Below, piece by piece: positions 11,625-21,608 of a stretch of DNA of 64,000 nt; the stretch's first letter is position 1, and each line of letters begins with the position of its first letter. Source of the stretch: Siderastrea siderea. Lineage: Eukaryota > Cnidaria > Anthozoa > Scleractinia > Rhizangiidae. The notes under the pieces were generated by a model. It made no database searches. It worked only from the letters and a program-made list of their open reading frames with translations, and was not told the DNA's origin. The stretch spans positions 67,596,899 to 67,660,898 of the forward strand of contig OZ034968.1 of NCBI GenBank assembly GCA_964030785.1. The letters run 5' to 3'. The position numbers and the translations under genes are program-made.

Positions 11625-11705
11625 AGCTGTGAGGTTTGAACTCGCGCCACCTGAAAAAGAAAAACCAGCGTAGATACGCTCGCGCGTCTATCCACTGTGC
11701 CACCA
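11625..11705 (-). ncRNA. tRNA-like segment, possibly a tRNA-derived SINE head
   Basis: On minus the sequence runs GGTGGCACAGTGGATAGACGC, resembling a pol III A box, and about 45 nt later GAGTTCAAACCTC, resembling a B box. The central hairpin (AGCG...CGCT) has a loop that does not fit a normal 7-nt anticodon loop, so a functional tRNA is unlikely. A pyrimidine-rich tract follows on this strand. It could be a degenerate tRNA or a SINE; confidence is modest. Confidence 0.35.
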
Positions 11706-12759
11706 AAACAGAAGTGAAATATTGGTAGTTATTTTACGTACATAAACTTTGTTACATAAACTTTGTTAGTTTAGTTTGCATTGACATCGTAGGCATGGAT
11801 ATGGTTATATTACGTCACGCAGCACAGTATAGATCTCTTGAGTACATAATAATTTTTCTTTGAAGGTAATTATCGCTTGCAATGCCCTTCTCAATATTGT
11901 GACAGTTGGGACGGATGCGGAGAAATGATGGGCTTTCCGTTCAAATGGTGGCAAAAAAAACTTTCGTTGAGTCTTGTCACCGGGCATTTTTAGCCTTTTT
12001 CTCTTTTAGCAATTAAGTTAAGCTAATTTGTGGACTTTAGGCTGAACTCTTAGTTATTAAATACAGACGGAAACTTGTGTTTTGAAAGTATTAGAGGGAA
12101 GCGTTTTCCGTTATTACTTGCATACAAGATGCAGAGTTTCTAGAGACCTCGCGTAAAGAAACTCCGTACTTTGCAGTTGAAACAGCGGTTGAAAAGAGAA
12201 ACTCGAGGATCACAAATGCTCTTCTTCAACTTTGTCAGTAAACAATACCGCCCAGCGATGAAAGAAAAACTGCCGTTGTAATTGTTGAAAGTCCTATGTT
12301 TCATAAAATGAACCAAAACAAACTGTTCCCATGCCAGTTCCCCATTTTGTTTATGCTTTGTTTTTACGTACTGTCTTACGTTTTTATTTATAAAGAACAC
12401 ACTGAAATAAGAATAACTCAGCGGCATTTTATTTAGGGACTTAATAGGGTCTACCATTAGCACAAATCAAGTTGCTCTAAATGCTGTTTCCTTGTGAAAT
12501 CTCACCTATTGCAAGCGGCAAAGCTGCCCGCTAAGAGTTTTTTTCACTCACGATCAGGTCCGGCAATCATTATGTTGTTCCAAATGTTTAGAAATAAAAC
12601 AAGGGATCTTTTATAGAGATGTACTGTACATCCTCTTTACTTAACGCCTCAAAAAAGATAGTTTAGCCTAAAGTGTTTGTTCGAGGGTAGTCCGCCATTT
12701 TTCACTACAAGTAAACGCGCCAGTACTGATTCACACACTCCGCTATTACCTGGTAGTCT
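11706..12759. other. Intergenic, no gene seen
   Basis: Open frames here are short and without motifs. No repeat ends were recognised until the MITE at 12760. Confidence 0.4.
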
Positions 12760-13015
12760 GGGGTGCTTACCATTTACACAAACCATCTGGTTGGAAAATC
12801 CATCCGTAAACATCAAATAATTTAACTTGACCTCACGGAAGAAGGAGAAGTTACAAAGTGTCGCCAAATCAGCTGAAGAGACTAAAAAGAATAGAAAGTA
12901 TGCATCACCCCAGCCTGCAGCCCATAATTTCCAAAGCTTTCCAAACGGAATGACGCTAACCATTTGATTTTCCAACCGGAATTTCCGGTTTCTCCGTGTA
13001 AATGGTAAGCACCCC
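12760..13015. mobile_element. 256-bp MITE with GGGGTGCTTACC termini
   Basis: GGGGTGCTTACCATTTACAC at 12760 is found perfectly inverted, ending at 13015. The subterminal GGTTGGAAAATC words are also inverted. There is no coding capacity; a 145-codon minus frame running through it is incidental. The target duplication is not clear. Confidence 0.75.
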
Positions 13016-13312
13016 TGGTTCCCAGTTTCCTGCTCAGGTTCAAAAACCATTTCTGAATGGTAATTTTGGCAAAATACAATTCCCAATGGCAGTAGTTTGA
13101 TGAGGGTGTCGATTTACTGCCCTTGAGTAGGACAGAAAAGTTGCCTCAGAGTTTGTTTAGTTGCGGCTCTGATATCACTCTGACGATAACAGTACAACAA
13201 CGGATTCAAAGACGACTTCAGAAGTACAAAGGAATAAAGAAAGACATGGGTCAACAAATTTGACCCATTAAATTCACGAGCAAGATTGATTGAAGATACA
13301 AGGTAAAGGCCT

Positions 13313-14308
13313 ACTCTGGGACCCAAAGTCGCCGTAACTTTGGGCGACTTAAGGCGACTTTAGGCGATTTTAGCTTATTTTGTCCAAAATTACGGGCAAT
13401 TTTGGGCGATTTAAGGCGATTTTGGACGACTTTAGGCGACTTTGGGCGATTTTGAGCGACTTTAGGCAATTTTGGGTAACCTTCAGTGACTTAATTGGAA
13501 ATGCCAAGGTGAACCTAAGTACAGTTGTGGTATACATATACATGGGAATCATCATGGTACACCATAATGCATTGTTACAGAAAATATCCATACTATCCCC
13601 ATGAAAATGTTTTAGTTTGAATGCTCCACCAACCCCCTATTCCACCCCACCCTTCTGGAAATTCTAGTTTGGTGGCTTTCAAGAGCCTCCACTGCCCCCA
13701 CCCCCCTTGGAATTTCTAATGACCTCTTGTGATGTTGGTATGGACCCGCACACTAAAGACATTAGTAGTACATAAACATGCAACAATGACCTTAACAACA
13801 GCTAGCAAGCAAGGTTGTTGCCGAATTGGTCACAGGCCAAAAAGTAAGGCATTAAGTGAAACCTGTGAGTTAGTAAGTGTCACAACAAGAAACTTAGGGG
13901 CCCCACGATGATTCCTTGGGCATTTTATTGTATAGGGCTCTGGTTAGGCAACAGCTTTGGCAAGCAAACTGAAAATAAACTATATTAAGTTTTACATAGT
14001 TTACTATTAATATATAAACTATATACAAGGGATTTAAGGCGACTTTAGGCGACTTTAGGCGACTTTAGGCGACTTTAGGCGACTTTGGGCGACTTTGGGC
14101 GACTTTAGGCGACTTTAGGCGACTTTAGGCGACTTTGGGCGACTTTAGGCGACTTTAGGCGACTTTGGGCGACTTTAGGCGACTTTAGGCGACTTTGGGC
14201 GACTTTGGGCGACTTTAGGCGACTTTAGGCGACTTTAGGCGACTTTGGGCGACTTTAGGCGACTTTAGGCGACTTAAGGCGACTTTAGGCGACTTTGGGT
14301 CCCAGAGT
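13313..14308. mobile_element. 996-bp terminal-inverted-repeat element inserted in a GPCR
   Basis: Perfect 21-bp terminal inverted repeats begin ACTCTGGGACCCAAAGTC (13313-13333 and 14288-14308). AGGCCT stands outside each end (13307-13312 and 14309-14314). Being palindromic, it can be read either as a 6-bp target duplication or as the outer part of the inverted repeat. Removing the element plus one AGGCCT takes out 1002 bp and joins the receptor reading ...YLGLYLV... without a frame change. There is no transposase inside. Both ends carry GGCGACTTT-type minisatellite: a degenerate array at about 13328-13480 and a regular one at 14041-14299, in the same orientation. Confidence 0.8.
14041..14299. 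repeat. 10-bp minisatellite, GACTTTAGGC unit, 26 copies
   Basis: The units alternate irregularly between GACTTTAGGC and GACTTTGGGC, with one GACTTAAGGC. The length is strictly 10 bp without indels. The array lies inside the element interrupting the GPCR. A more diverged array of the same unit is at the element's other end (13328-13480). Confidence 0.95.
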
Positions 14309-15047
14309 AGGCCTAGGTAAGGAACGTAGCAAACTAGAAAAACAAGTAATATAATGAAGTTGTTGACGACGGATTTTCTGAATCTGAGCATGTTGAATTG
14401 CTGCTGCGCCTGAGCATGAAACTGATCTTGAATCTGAGCCTGGTGATGCCGTACGACTTGGTAAATCTTGATCCAAATGAACGAAACTGTGACGAGACAA
14501 ACTGATAATAGGGCAGCCATTACTGCAGCTAGAGCTTCAAAACCACGAATCCATGCCAGTAAGTGCAATCCACTTATGATCCATAGGCAAGCAATTACTA
14601 CTTTTGCTCTTGTTTGCGTCACAACTTCTTCATATCGTAGATGAAAATATATCGCTAAATACCGGTCAATGGTTATTGCTGTTATAGTGAGCAGATTAAC
14701 ATCTGTTAGATGGACAGTTACTGTGACTTTTATGGACACAAACAAACAAGGGACAGCTTTGCCCTTGAGAAACAAACTGATATAAAACCCGATGAACATT
14801 GGCTCAGATATGAATCCAACACATAAATCGGAAAGAGCAAGACCGCACACTAAAATCATCGAGGGCGAGGTTAAATTAGAGCTCCGCCATTTTGACACAA
14901 GAACCAAAAGGTTCCCAATGTAGCAGTTATGGAGAAAATGCTGCTTAAAACAATGTTTATGATTAACGCCTTTGAGTTTTCAGCCAAAGTATCCTGAATT
15001 TCTCGATCGAGGCAGAAATGCTGTTTTGAGAAGTGTTCTTCGTCCAT

Positions 15048-16954
15048 CTCGTTAGTTAAATGCCTTCTTTAATTACATTTCGCTTTTCCCAACTGAAATT
15101 TAAGGATTACGCCTTTAATTTTGCCAGTCCCACAAACACTTGACAAGGAACAGCTTTGTGAAGTCGTAAGAAGTATTGAGTTTATAAAACTGAAAAATCC
15201 CACTGTGTGACAGTGTAATTAACCATGGAAATGAACACTCTTCTGGAAAAGCACTTCCCAGTGGTGCCCTTGTTTGTCATTTCAGCATTTGTTTAAACAA
15301 ATTAAATTTCGTGTTATTCTTAGTGCTGAAGGGAATGAAAAGATTATTAATAAAGTCTGTCAATGCGTGAGGTTGTATTCCAGTATTATAGCGTTGAGAT
15401 GTAATCAGTGTTATTGACTTAATAAGAATTTAATTTAGAATAAATCATTATTTATATACTTTCCAAGATGAATCATGGGGTATCCATCGAAGATCGTCTC
15501 TGTAATGTTTCTTGAAATTGAAAAATCATACGTTGTCGTCTTTTCAAAAGTCTGGAGATTAAGGTATTATTTAGAAACATAAAGACGAAATTGAAAGTCA
15601 TGATCAAATGACGTATTACAGCAGCTGCCGTTTTTTGTTCATTTACAGCGAAATACTGATATCCCGGGGTACATGATATACAAAAAGGAGATGAACAATG
15701 GACAAAAGTCCTCAAACTCACTGCCATAGGTCGCAGTACAAACTCTATAGTTGTTCAATTCTTATTAAATTTTTCTCGCTGTTAATTTACTTTTAGAAAG
15801 CGGATCTATAATTCACTATTTATATTGATCTAAAGCAAATAATGTCAGGTAAATCAAAAGGAACAATTCAATGGTCTGTGCATGTTTCGGCAGTACTAAA
15901 AAGAAGTTGTCATTTCTTTCAAATTGACTTTCATTGCTATACTTAAAACAATATACAAAAAGTTCACCGCATGATTACATTTTAAAATGGATGTAGTCAG
16001 AATATAATATATCTTGAATTTTCAGTTTCTTTTTTTTTTTGACCGAGGACGCACCTTAAATCAAAGCGATGTAAAGCTAATCTGAGAAATCTTTACCACA
16101 CCGATGTGATTTCTAATTAACTTTGGTAGTCTTGCTATTGTTTTCTTATATTAACAACACAATTGAACTTCAGTTTATTTAATTAAGAATTTGAGTATGA
16201 ATGTGAAAAGAAAAGGGGCAATAGCATTCTTGGTGTACAAATCAGGTTGGTTGTATGGGTGCCTGCAGAGTGCATTGATTTGGAGTCTGAAACATGAACC
16301 CTCTGGCTTGTCATTCTTGTCTCTAGCCCTCAAAAAATGATAAATCATTTGATTTTATATTGAGTGCTGATGTGACCGGTCCTCTTTTCAGTTTATGACA
16401 TTATAGTTAGTGGGTTCGATATGGGCGGAGCATTCTAATATTCAAAGAGAAATATCCCACTTACGAGCCAGCTGGCGGCATACGGGGAAACGTCAACAGC
16501 ATGAATGATCGTATGATTCATCGCTTAATTAGAGCGGTTTCAGTTCAGTGAGTTTCGTAAAACCAAAACCAATTGAAAGTAATTATTACCCTAACCAATC
16601 ACAACAGATGCAAACAACAGAATCAACCAATCAGAACTCCAAACCAGTACATTTAACCGGCTCTAAAGGCGGAAAATGCGTTTGACGAAGTCACTGGATT
16701 GATTGGGGTTTTTTGTTCTGATGGGTCGAAACAGTGGTGCGTCGTTTTTCAATGAATCACAGAGCAAAGGCGAATTACTTTCGACACTAAATCGAAAACT
16801 GCTGTGTTATCTTGTATTACTATACTGCTCACCTTAACTATTAAGTACTGTTGAAAGCTGCGTAAAGAAGCAGCTATTCGACAAGAGAAAGCGCTGTAAA
16901 GTAACTGATTGTTTTCATTCCAAGTGAACGAGGACGAAAAGCGAGGGTTTAAAA
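15048..16954. other. Intergenic between two damaged GPCRs
   Basis: No intact gene is seen. A minus frame at 15473-15727 ends with FVFMFLNNTLISRLLKRRQ, faintly like a TM7/helix-8 tail, but it lacks the NPxxY motif, so I do not call it. Confidence 0.4.
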
Positions 16955-17523
16955 GTGACTTTGTTAATATTCAAACAATGTCTGCTACGTGTGGTAACAA
17001 ATTATGTGGCTTGCGAGAATTTGTTTGCCAACGATTCCTTGGATTCCTTCCTAGTTCGTGAGAATCCTGGACTTCTCATGGTAAACATTGGTGTTCTCAT
17101 ATTAAACAGCTTTACTGTCACGTTTGGAATCTGTTGATCATGGTTACAATATGGCGGACGCCCTCTCTCCATATGCCTTCAAATGCGTTGCTGTTAAGTT
17201 TTGTTTTGTACGATTTCTTAGTTGGTTGTATAGCCCAACAAATGTTCATCAAAGCTCAAGTTCTCGTTTACAATAATGACGAGATGGAAATGTGCAGTCT
17301 GAATTTGGCATCTGCTTTCATAAACATTTTCCTAACTACAGTCACTTTTCCTGCTTTAACCGTTATAAGCGTTGACAGATACCTAGCAGTACATTTTCAC
17401 CTACGACATCGAGAAATCGTTACGGATACCAGGATACAAATCTGTATTTTTGCCACCTGGGTAGTAGGTGGCGCAATTTCAGCCATCTCATTTTTTGCCT
17501 CGAGGATTTTTCAGTGGCTTTAA
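16955..17523 (+). pseudogene. Truncated class A GPCR (TM1-TM4), frameshifted in TM1
   Basis: The upstream frame gives ...NPGLLMVNIGVLILNSFTVTFG (TM1) and then runs into TGA at 17135. The next frame, from about 17131, gives LLIMVTIWRTPSLHMPSN, TM2 (LLLSFVLYDFLVGCIAQQMF), TM3 (VTFPALTVISVDRYLAVHFHLRHREIV) and TM4 (IFATWVVGGAISAISFFAS). One base appears to be missing at the TM1 GN motif (GGAATCTG, where a codon for N is expected). No ATG starts the upstream frame before TM1. The protein stops at 17523, before TM5, and no TM5-TM7 is found downstream. It belongs to the clade of its neighbours at 14, 36 and 43 kb. It is a pseudogene. Confidence 0.8.
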
Positions 17524-18402
17524 TTGCCTCCGCAGGGATTTTGCCCAGAGGCAAAATCCCGAGGAAGCATCCTCATAGCTCGCGCACATATAAAGTAAAG
17601 GGAAGTAAAGTATTTACAGTTAAAATATACAGTATATATACCAGATCAAATCTCGATTCGCCAGAACAGGGCGCGCACGGAATAAGTGGGTAATGATGAC
17701 GTTTCATCACTTTACCGTACCCAAATTGTGAATTAGCCAATCAGAAGCCTTGTTTACTGTCCTGATTTTCTACGATGTCAAGTCACTGACCTGATATCCT
17801 ACGATATCATGGACAGTTTGTGAAACTCGCATTTTTTTTGCAGACTTTAGAGGCGAAAATTACAACAGAAATACAATGAAACGTAAAACTATTACTTTTG
17901 TTAAACGAGAAAGTACTTTGTTTAACGGTAAGAGAGGGGAAAAAATACAATTTCGCGCCAAAATTGGAAGCGGCTACACTGGCGGGCGATCGCGTGAACT
18001 TTACGGACAGCGCTGAAACTTTTTTGGTTTCAAAATGGAGCCGGATTTTCCAAATTTCTTTCTTAACTTGGACTTCCAAGATTCAGAAAATGAAAAATTT
18101 ACAAGACAGTAGTACAGTGTGATTTATCCTGGCCGAAATCGACTAAAAAAGGATCGGGGCTTTCGAGAAACGCACGCCTGTTTTGCTTTTGACTTATAAT
18201 TAACGTCACCTTTTTTTACCCTTAACCGGCGGTCGCTGGTAAACCTTTATAGCCTGTAGATCTTTGGCAATGGGAATGACATCAAAAATCGCTGTCCTAT
18301 AAGCAGTGGCGTACCTGCCTTTCAGTCAATTAAACCGAGCTAACAAGTTGCCAGGTGTTCTACTTAGGCTCACCAGTCATTCCAGGATTAATTAACAACT
18401 AG
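17524..18402. other. Intergenic; short hairpin at the break point of the GPCR
   Basis: A hairpin GGGATTTTGCC-CAGA-GGCAAAATCCC (17535-17560, extendable by CCTC/GAGG) begins immediately after the receptor frame ends, as if a foldback insertion had truncated the gene. The rest has no recognisable gene. Confidence 0.45.
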
Positions 18403-19905
18403 TAATAGTTTTCTCGGCAGATTACCTCCGTTATTGACTGAGCATGTTGTAGTGGCTGTGAATCTGTTTTAGTAGCTGTTAAGGTCTCCTTTTTTGCTGC
18501 CAAATAAATGAAAATATGAATAATTGAGTGTATTTTGTTAGTCCACACATGATATCATCGTTGTTGTGAATAACGGTTGTGTACAATATGAAACTTTTTG
18601 TGCATTTGTTCGGTTTTGTCTCTGTAAAATCGCAGTTGGGGCTGCAGTTTGACAAAGGCAAAACCTGTATGTTTTCCCAGTTTTTGTAGCCTGTCAATAG
18701 GCTCCCTGAGGAGCGTTTGGTCGGAGAGGAAAATATGAAGGTTTTAATAACGAGGCCTTACCCGATAAGGAACAGCGCGCGAGACCCATCTTATCATTAA
18801 AGCCTGACATCATTAGAACCGTCACTGATGCATAAGCAGACATCGAGACAAAGCTCATCAATTACGTCCACTTAGTAACCTGTCATTACGTCCACCTGTC
18901 ATTATCCGTCATTGCTAACCAGTTTTTAAAACTGTAACAGTCTTCATGTATATTAAGACCAACAGCAGCAATAATAGCAGTAATGGTTTGCCAGCATTCC
19001 ACAGAGTGGCTTTTCTATCCTAAAAAAACCTATGCTGCAACTTAAATTACACTAAATGTTAACTAAAAAGAAGTCGAACCCGTTTCAGTCGAGTTAAAGT
19101 TGTGGGATTGGTCCTCGTGCCCAGTCGCCGGCGGGCTAAGAAGGCCAGGCGGCTCTGGGGACGAGAATGGGATGCACTGCAGTCTCATTCCCACCACGCC
19201 CCGCGCACTCTTTTGCCACGTCATAACGGAGCCTGGGAACGAGACAGTCTCACCTCCCACAAATGAAACACAACCCAGCTGGAAATGCTGGAGTTGACCT
19301 TATATGCGGCTTGAGTTTGTTGTTGGATCTGGTCCTTCAATGCTTCGATGGTTTTCCTCCAGGTTATCCGGCCACCAATTTTCCTGCCCTCTCAAAAACT
19401 AACATTTTAAAACTTCAACTGAAATTTGATCCTGAATCCGAGGGTCACGGAATCAAATAAAGTTGATGTGTCCGACCAAAAAGTATGAGATGAGCCCGCT
19501 TCAGTGCCTCGCGATACCGTTTGGACTATTATTTCATAACGCTTCCCTTCTTTGTCGGGTACAATATAAAAGTCTGGTTCAACGTAGGTTGCGTGCAGGC
19601 ATGAATTACCCTGGATTCACTATTGAAACCTTACCATATCTAAATTAAAGCAATTGTTCATAGCCTTTGCCACAAAGTACAGTCAATTCCTTCTTCGTAT
19701 ATGTGGACTCCCTGAGCTCGTTATTAAAGAAAAGAATTGAAGTCCCAGTAAATATCCCGATGAAGGCAAAAAAGTCAGAGAGATAAAAATGTCGCCTTTG
19801 GCATGAAAAAGGCCAATTAAAATATTTGCATAGGCAACGGAGGCTCTAAGATTCTTGGAATCAGCCTCGCTCCGTAAATTTTCTGTCACTGGAATGTTCA
19901 GCTAA
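18403..19905. repeat. 1.5-kb dispersed repeat, copy B
   Basis: This is colinear with copy A (5208-6665), same orientation, about 13.2 kb away. At its left edge CTAGTAATAG (18399-18408) is the uninterrupted counterpart of the TTAA site that holds the foldback element in copy A. It carries a private insertion of about 65 bp at about 19111-19170 (TTGGTCCTCGTGCCCAG...CTGGGGACGAGAATGGGAT) that is absent from A. No known protein domain is present. Confidence 0.8.
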
Positions 19906-20576
19906 GAATGCATGCAAATCAAACTGCGTTAGTGTCCTATTAAAAGGCCCTAATGCAGTACGAGAAAGCCTTCACAAGGCCCTCAAATGATATGACAAAA
20001 CAGATATAAACACCATCAATTTCACTAAGTCATTCCCTTAAATTATGCCATTGAAAACCACCTCTCATTAATTATTTACCCATGCCCGAATAATTCTTTC
20101 CCTCCCAACAGAGCTATTCTATATTGTTCCCACTTATTTAAAGTAAAGATGTGAAATTATCTCCAGTTTTTAAAGAAGTTAAAAGAACCTACTTTTTATT
20201 TTTTTATTCAGCTTTTGTTATTAACGCTACAGAGCTTTTATTTTTTAAATAGTGCTATCACTTTTGTCCTATAGCTGCGATGCTGTCATACTACATTTTT
20301 TCCCACAGGACCGTTCTGGCAAAATTTGTGATCATGAGTAGGTTTTTATTTTACCTAGAGTTACACTATGGGTGGATTTATTCACATATGGGAGGATTTA
20401 TTAGTATAGCCGTTGCAGTTCCTCGTGCAGTGAACATCTATTTAGTTTTTGATTGACGCTTCGCACGGACAAATGCGAAAGCTATACACGTATCTGAAAA
20501 TAAATAGGCCCTATCTAAGCTACCTATTATTGTGTTCTTTTTGTGTACGTTTCTCGTGGACGTTTGTTGTTCTGCT
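19906..20576. other. Intergenic, 3' flank of the 20.6-kb GPCR
   Basis: AT-rich sequence that would hold the receptor's 3' UTR on minus. No other feature was recognised. Confidence 0.4.
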
Positions 20577-21608
20577 TCACACTCTGACTGGGATCTCTGC
20601 TGGGGTCAGTGCAACGGAAGAAGTTTTTCTTAACTCTACAACACCTGGCTCTTCGGTGGAGGCTTTCTTGGGCTTGACCAGCTCTACAACATCATTTCGT
20701 CTGCCTCTGCAGATTAACAAGCGCTTGAACTCATTCCGAAATTCTCGGTTAGTCGCCGCGTAAACCCAAGGATTGGAAGAACAGCTGACGAAGAGAAAAA
20801 ACACGACAACACGATGAGCAACTGGGTGCAGGTGATCAGGATGCACACGAATTATTATGGAAATGATGTACTCGGGGATCCAGCAGACCAGAAAAAACAA
20901 CACTACACCAAAAACTGTTCGCGTGATTCTGATCTCTTCGATGTTGATCTTTTCTCCCGTGCGAAACGTTGCCGAGACTTTGCGAGTGTGTTCTCGAATG
21001 TTACAGAACACCTTTGCGTAGCAGTAAACCACGATTATGGACGTTATGCCAAAATAAAACGTTGATTTCATGATGGTATAGATTATTTCTGCGCTCATAT
21101 CATCGAACTTTAGGACGCAACTTGCTCGCTTTGCGTTGAATTCGTACTTTGCAAACGACGGCACAGAAAATGTGAAAATGAAAGCGACTTGGATGGTCCA
21201 TACCAGAATCATTATAGCACATGATTGCCTTTTAGATGGAAATATTTTCTGATAAAGGCGAAATTTTGACATTCGGCAAAATCTATTGAAGGCGGTCAGT
21301 GCAATTGTGTGAAGAGTTGCAAACTCAATGAACAGGATCATAAAACCCTGGAAGTTACAAAAGTGTTGTCCAAAAATCCACTTTCTTCCTGCGAACATTG
21401 TCACTGTTATTGAAGGCCCAGAAAATGCGGCGAACAGAAGGCCTATGGTGGCCATAGCGGCGATGAAAACGTTTGTAGGGGTTCGTAGCCGCGAACTTCT
21501 ATAAATCGTTAAGCAAACCAGAATGTTGCCAACAATAGCAATCAAGGTACCAACTAAAGTAAGTACTCCGGAGAAAATGTCCACATTTGTGGGTCCTCTG
21601 TTACTCAT
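20577..21608 (-). CDS. Class A GPCR, divergent, melatonin-receptor-like group (tentative)
   Basis: This is a single-exon 343-residue seven-transmembrane receptor with ATG at 21608 and TGA at 20577. TM1 carries G27-N28. TM3 starts with C84, which can pair with C164 in extracellular loop 2. TM4 has W137. TM6 has CWIP at 242-245. TM7 has NPWVY at 279-283, followed by NREFRNEFKRLL (helix 8) and a roughly 45-residue cytoplasmic tail with a C300 that could be palmitoylated. Two classical positions are altered. The TM2 aspartate (2.50, ten residues after N46) is G56, and the DRY motif is N108-R109-F110. The protein is quite unlike the 14/17/36/43-kb receptors. It should sit in the plasma membrane and signal through G proteins. 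The ligand cannot be read from sequence, and the melatonin-like placement is a guess from the NRY-type motif and TM7. Confidence 0.85.
   Translation of the reverse strand: MSNRGPTNVDIFSGVLTLVGTLIAIVGNILVCLTIYRSSRLRTPTNVFIAAMATIGLLFAAFSGPSITVTMFAGRKWIFGQHFCNFQGFMILFIEFATLHTIALTAFNRFCRMSKFRLYQKIFPSKRQSCAIMILVWTIQVAFIFTFSVPSFAKYEFNAKRASCVLKFDDMSAEIIYTIMKSTFYFGITSIIVVYCYAKVFCNIREHTRKVSATFRTGEKINIEEIRITRTVFGVVLFFLVCWIPEYIISIIIRVHPDHLHPVAHRVVVFFLFVSCSSNPWVYAATNREFRNEFKRLLICRGRRNDVVELVKPKKASTEEPGVVELRKTSSVALTPAEIPVRV

Larger units (their letters stand above)
13114..15047 (-). pseudogene. Class A (rhodopsin-like) GPCR split by a 996-bp transposon-like insertion, with one frameshift
   Basis: The gene reads from ATG at 15047 to TAA at 13114. 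The N-terminus (MDEEHFSKQ...) leads into TM1 (ALIINIVLSSIFSITATLG). The frame then shifts by one base near 14920, in the TM1 glycine-asparagine motif. It continues through GNLLVLVSKWRSSNLTSPSM, TM2 with LALSDLCVG, TM3 with DRYLAIYFHLRY, TM4, TM5 and TM6 (LVFLVCYVPYLG). The C-terminal part (VGLYLVSS, TM7 SSLNPLLYCYRQ, short tail) resumes beyond the insertion at 13313-14308. The receptor clade is the same as those at 17, 36 and 43 kb (LHSPSN-type loop 1 and HLRY after DRY). The ligand is unknown; automatic annotations of such cnidarian receptors are often adenosine- or melanocortin-receptor-like. The insertion keeps phase, so the frameshift is the decisive lesion unless it is an assembly error. 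Confidence 0.8.

Noticed and set aside
12649..13086. 145-codon minus open frame
   Set aside because: Most of it runs through a MITE with perfect inverted termini (12760-13015); no domain.
15473..15727. Minus frame resembling a GPCR TM7/helix-8 tail (FVFMFLNNTLISRLLKRRQ)
   Set aside because: It lacks NPxxY and any adjoining transmembrane segments; similarity is too weak.
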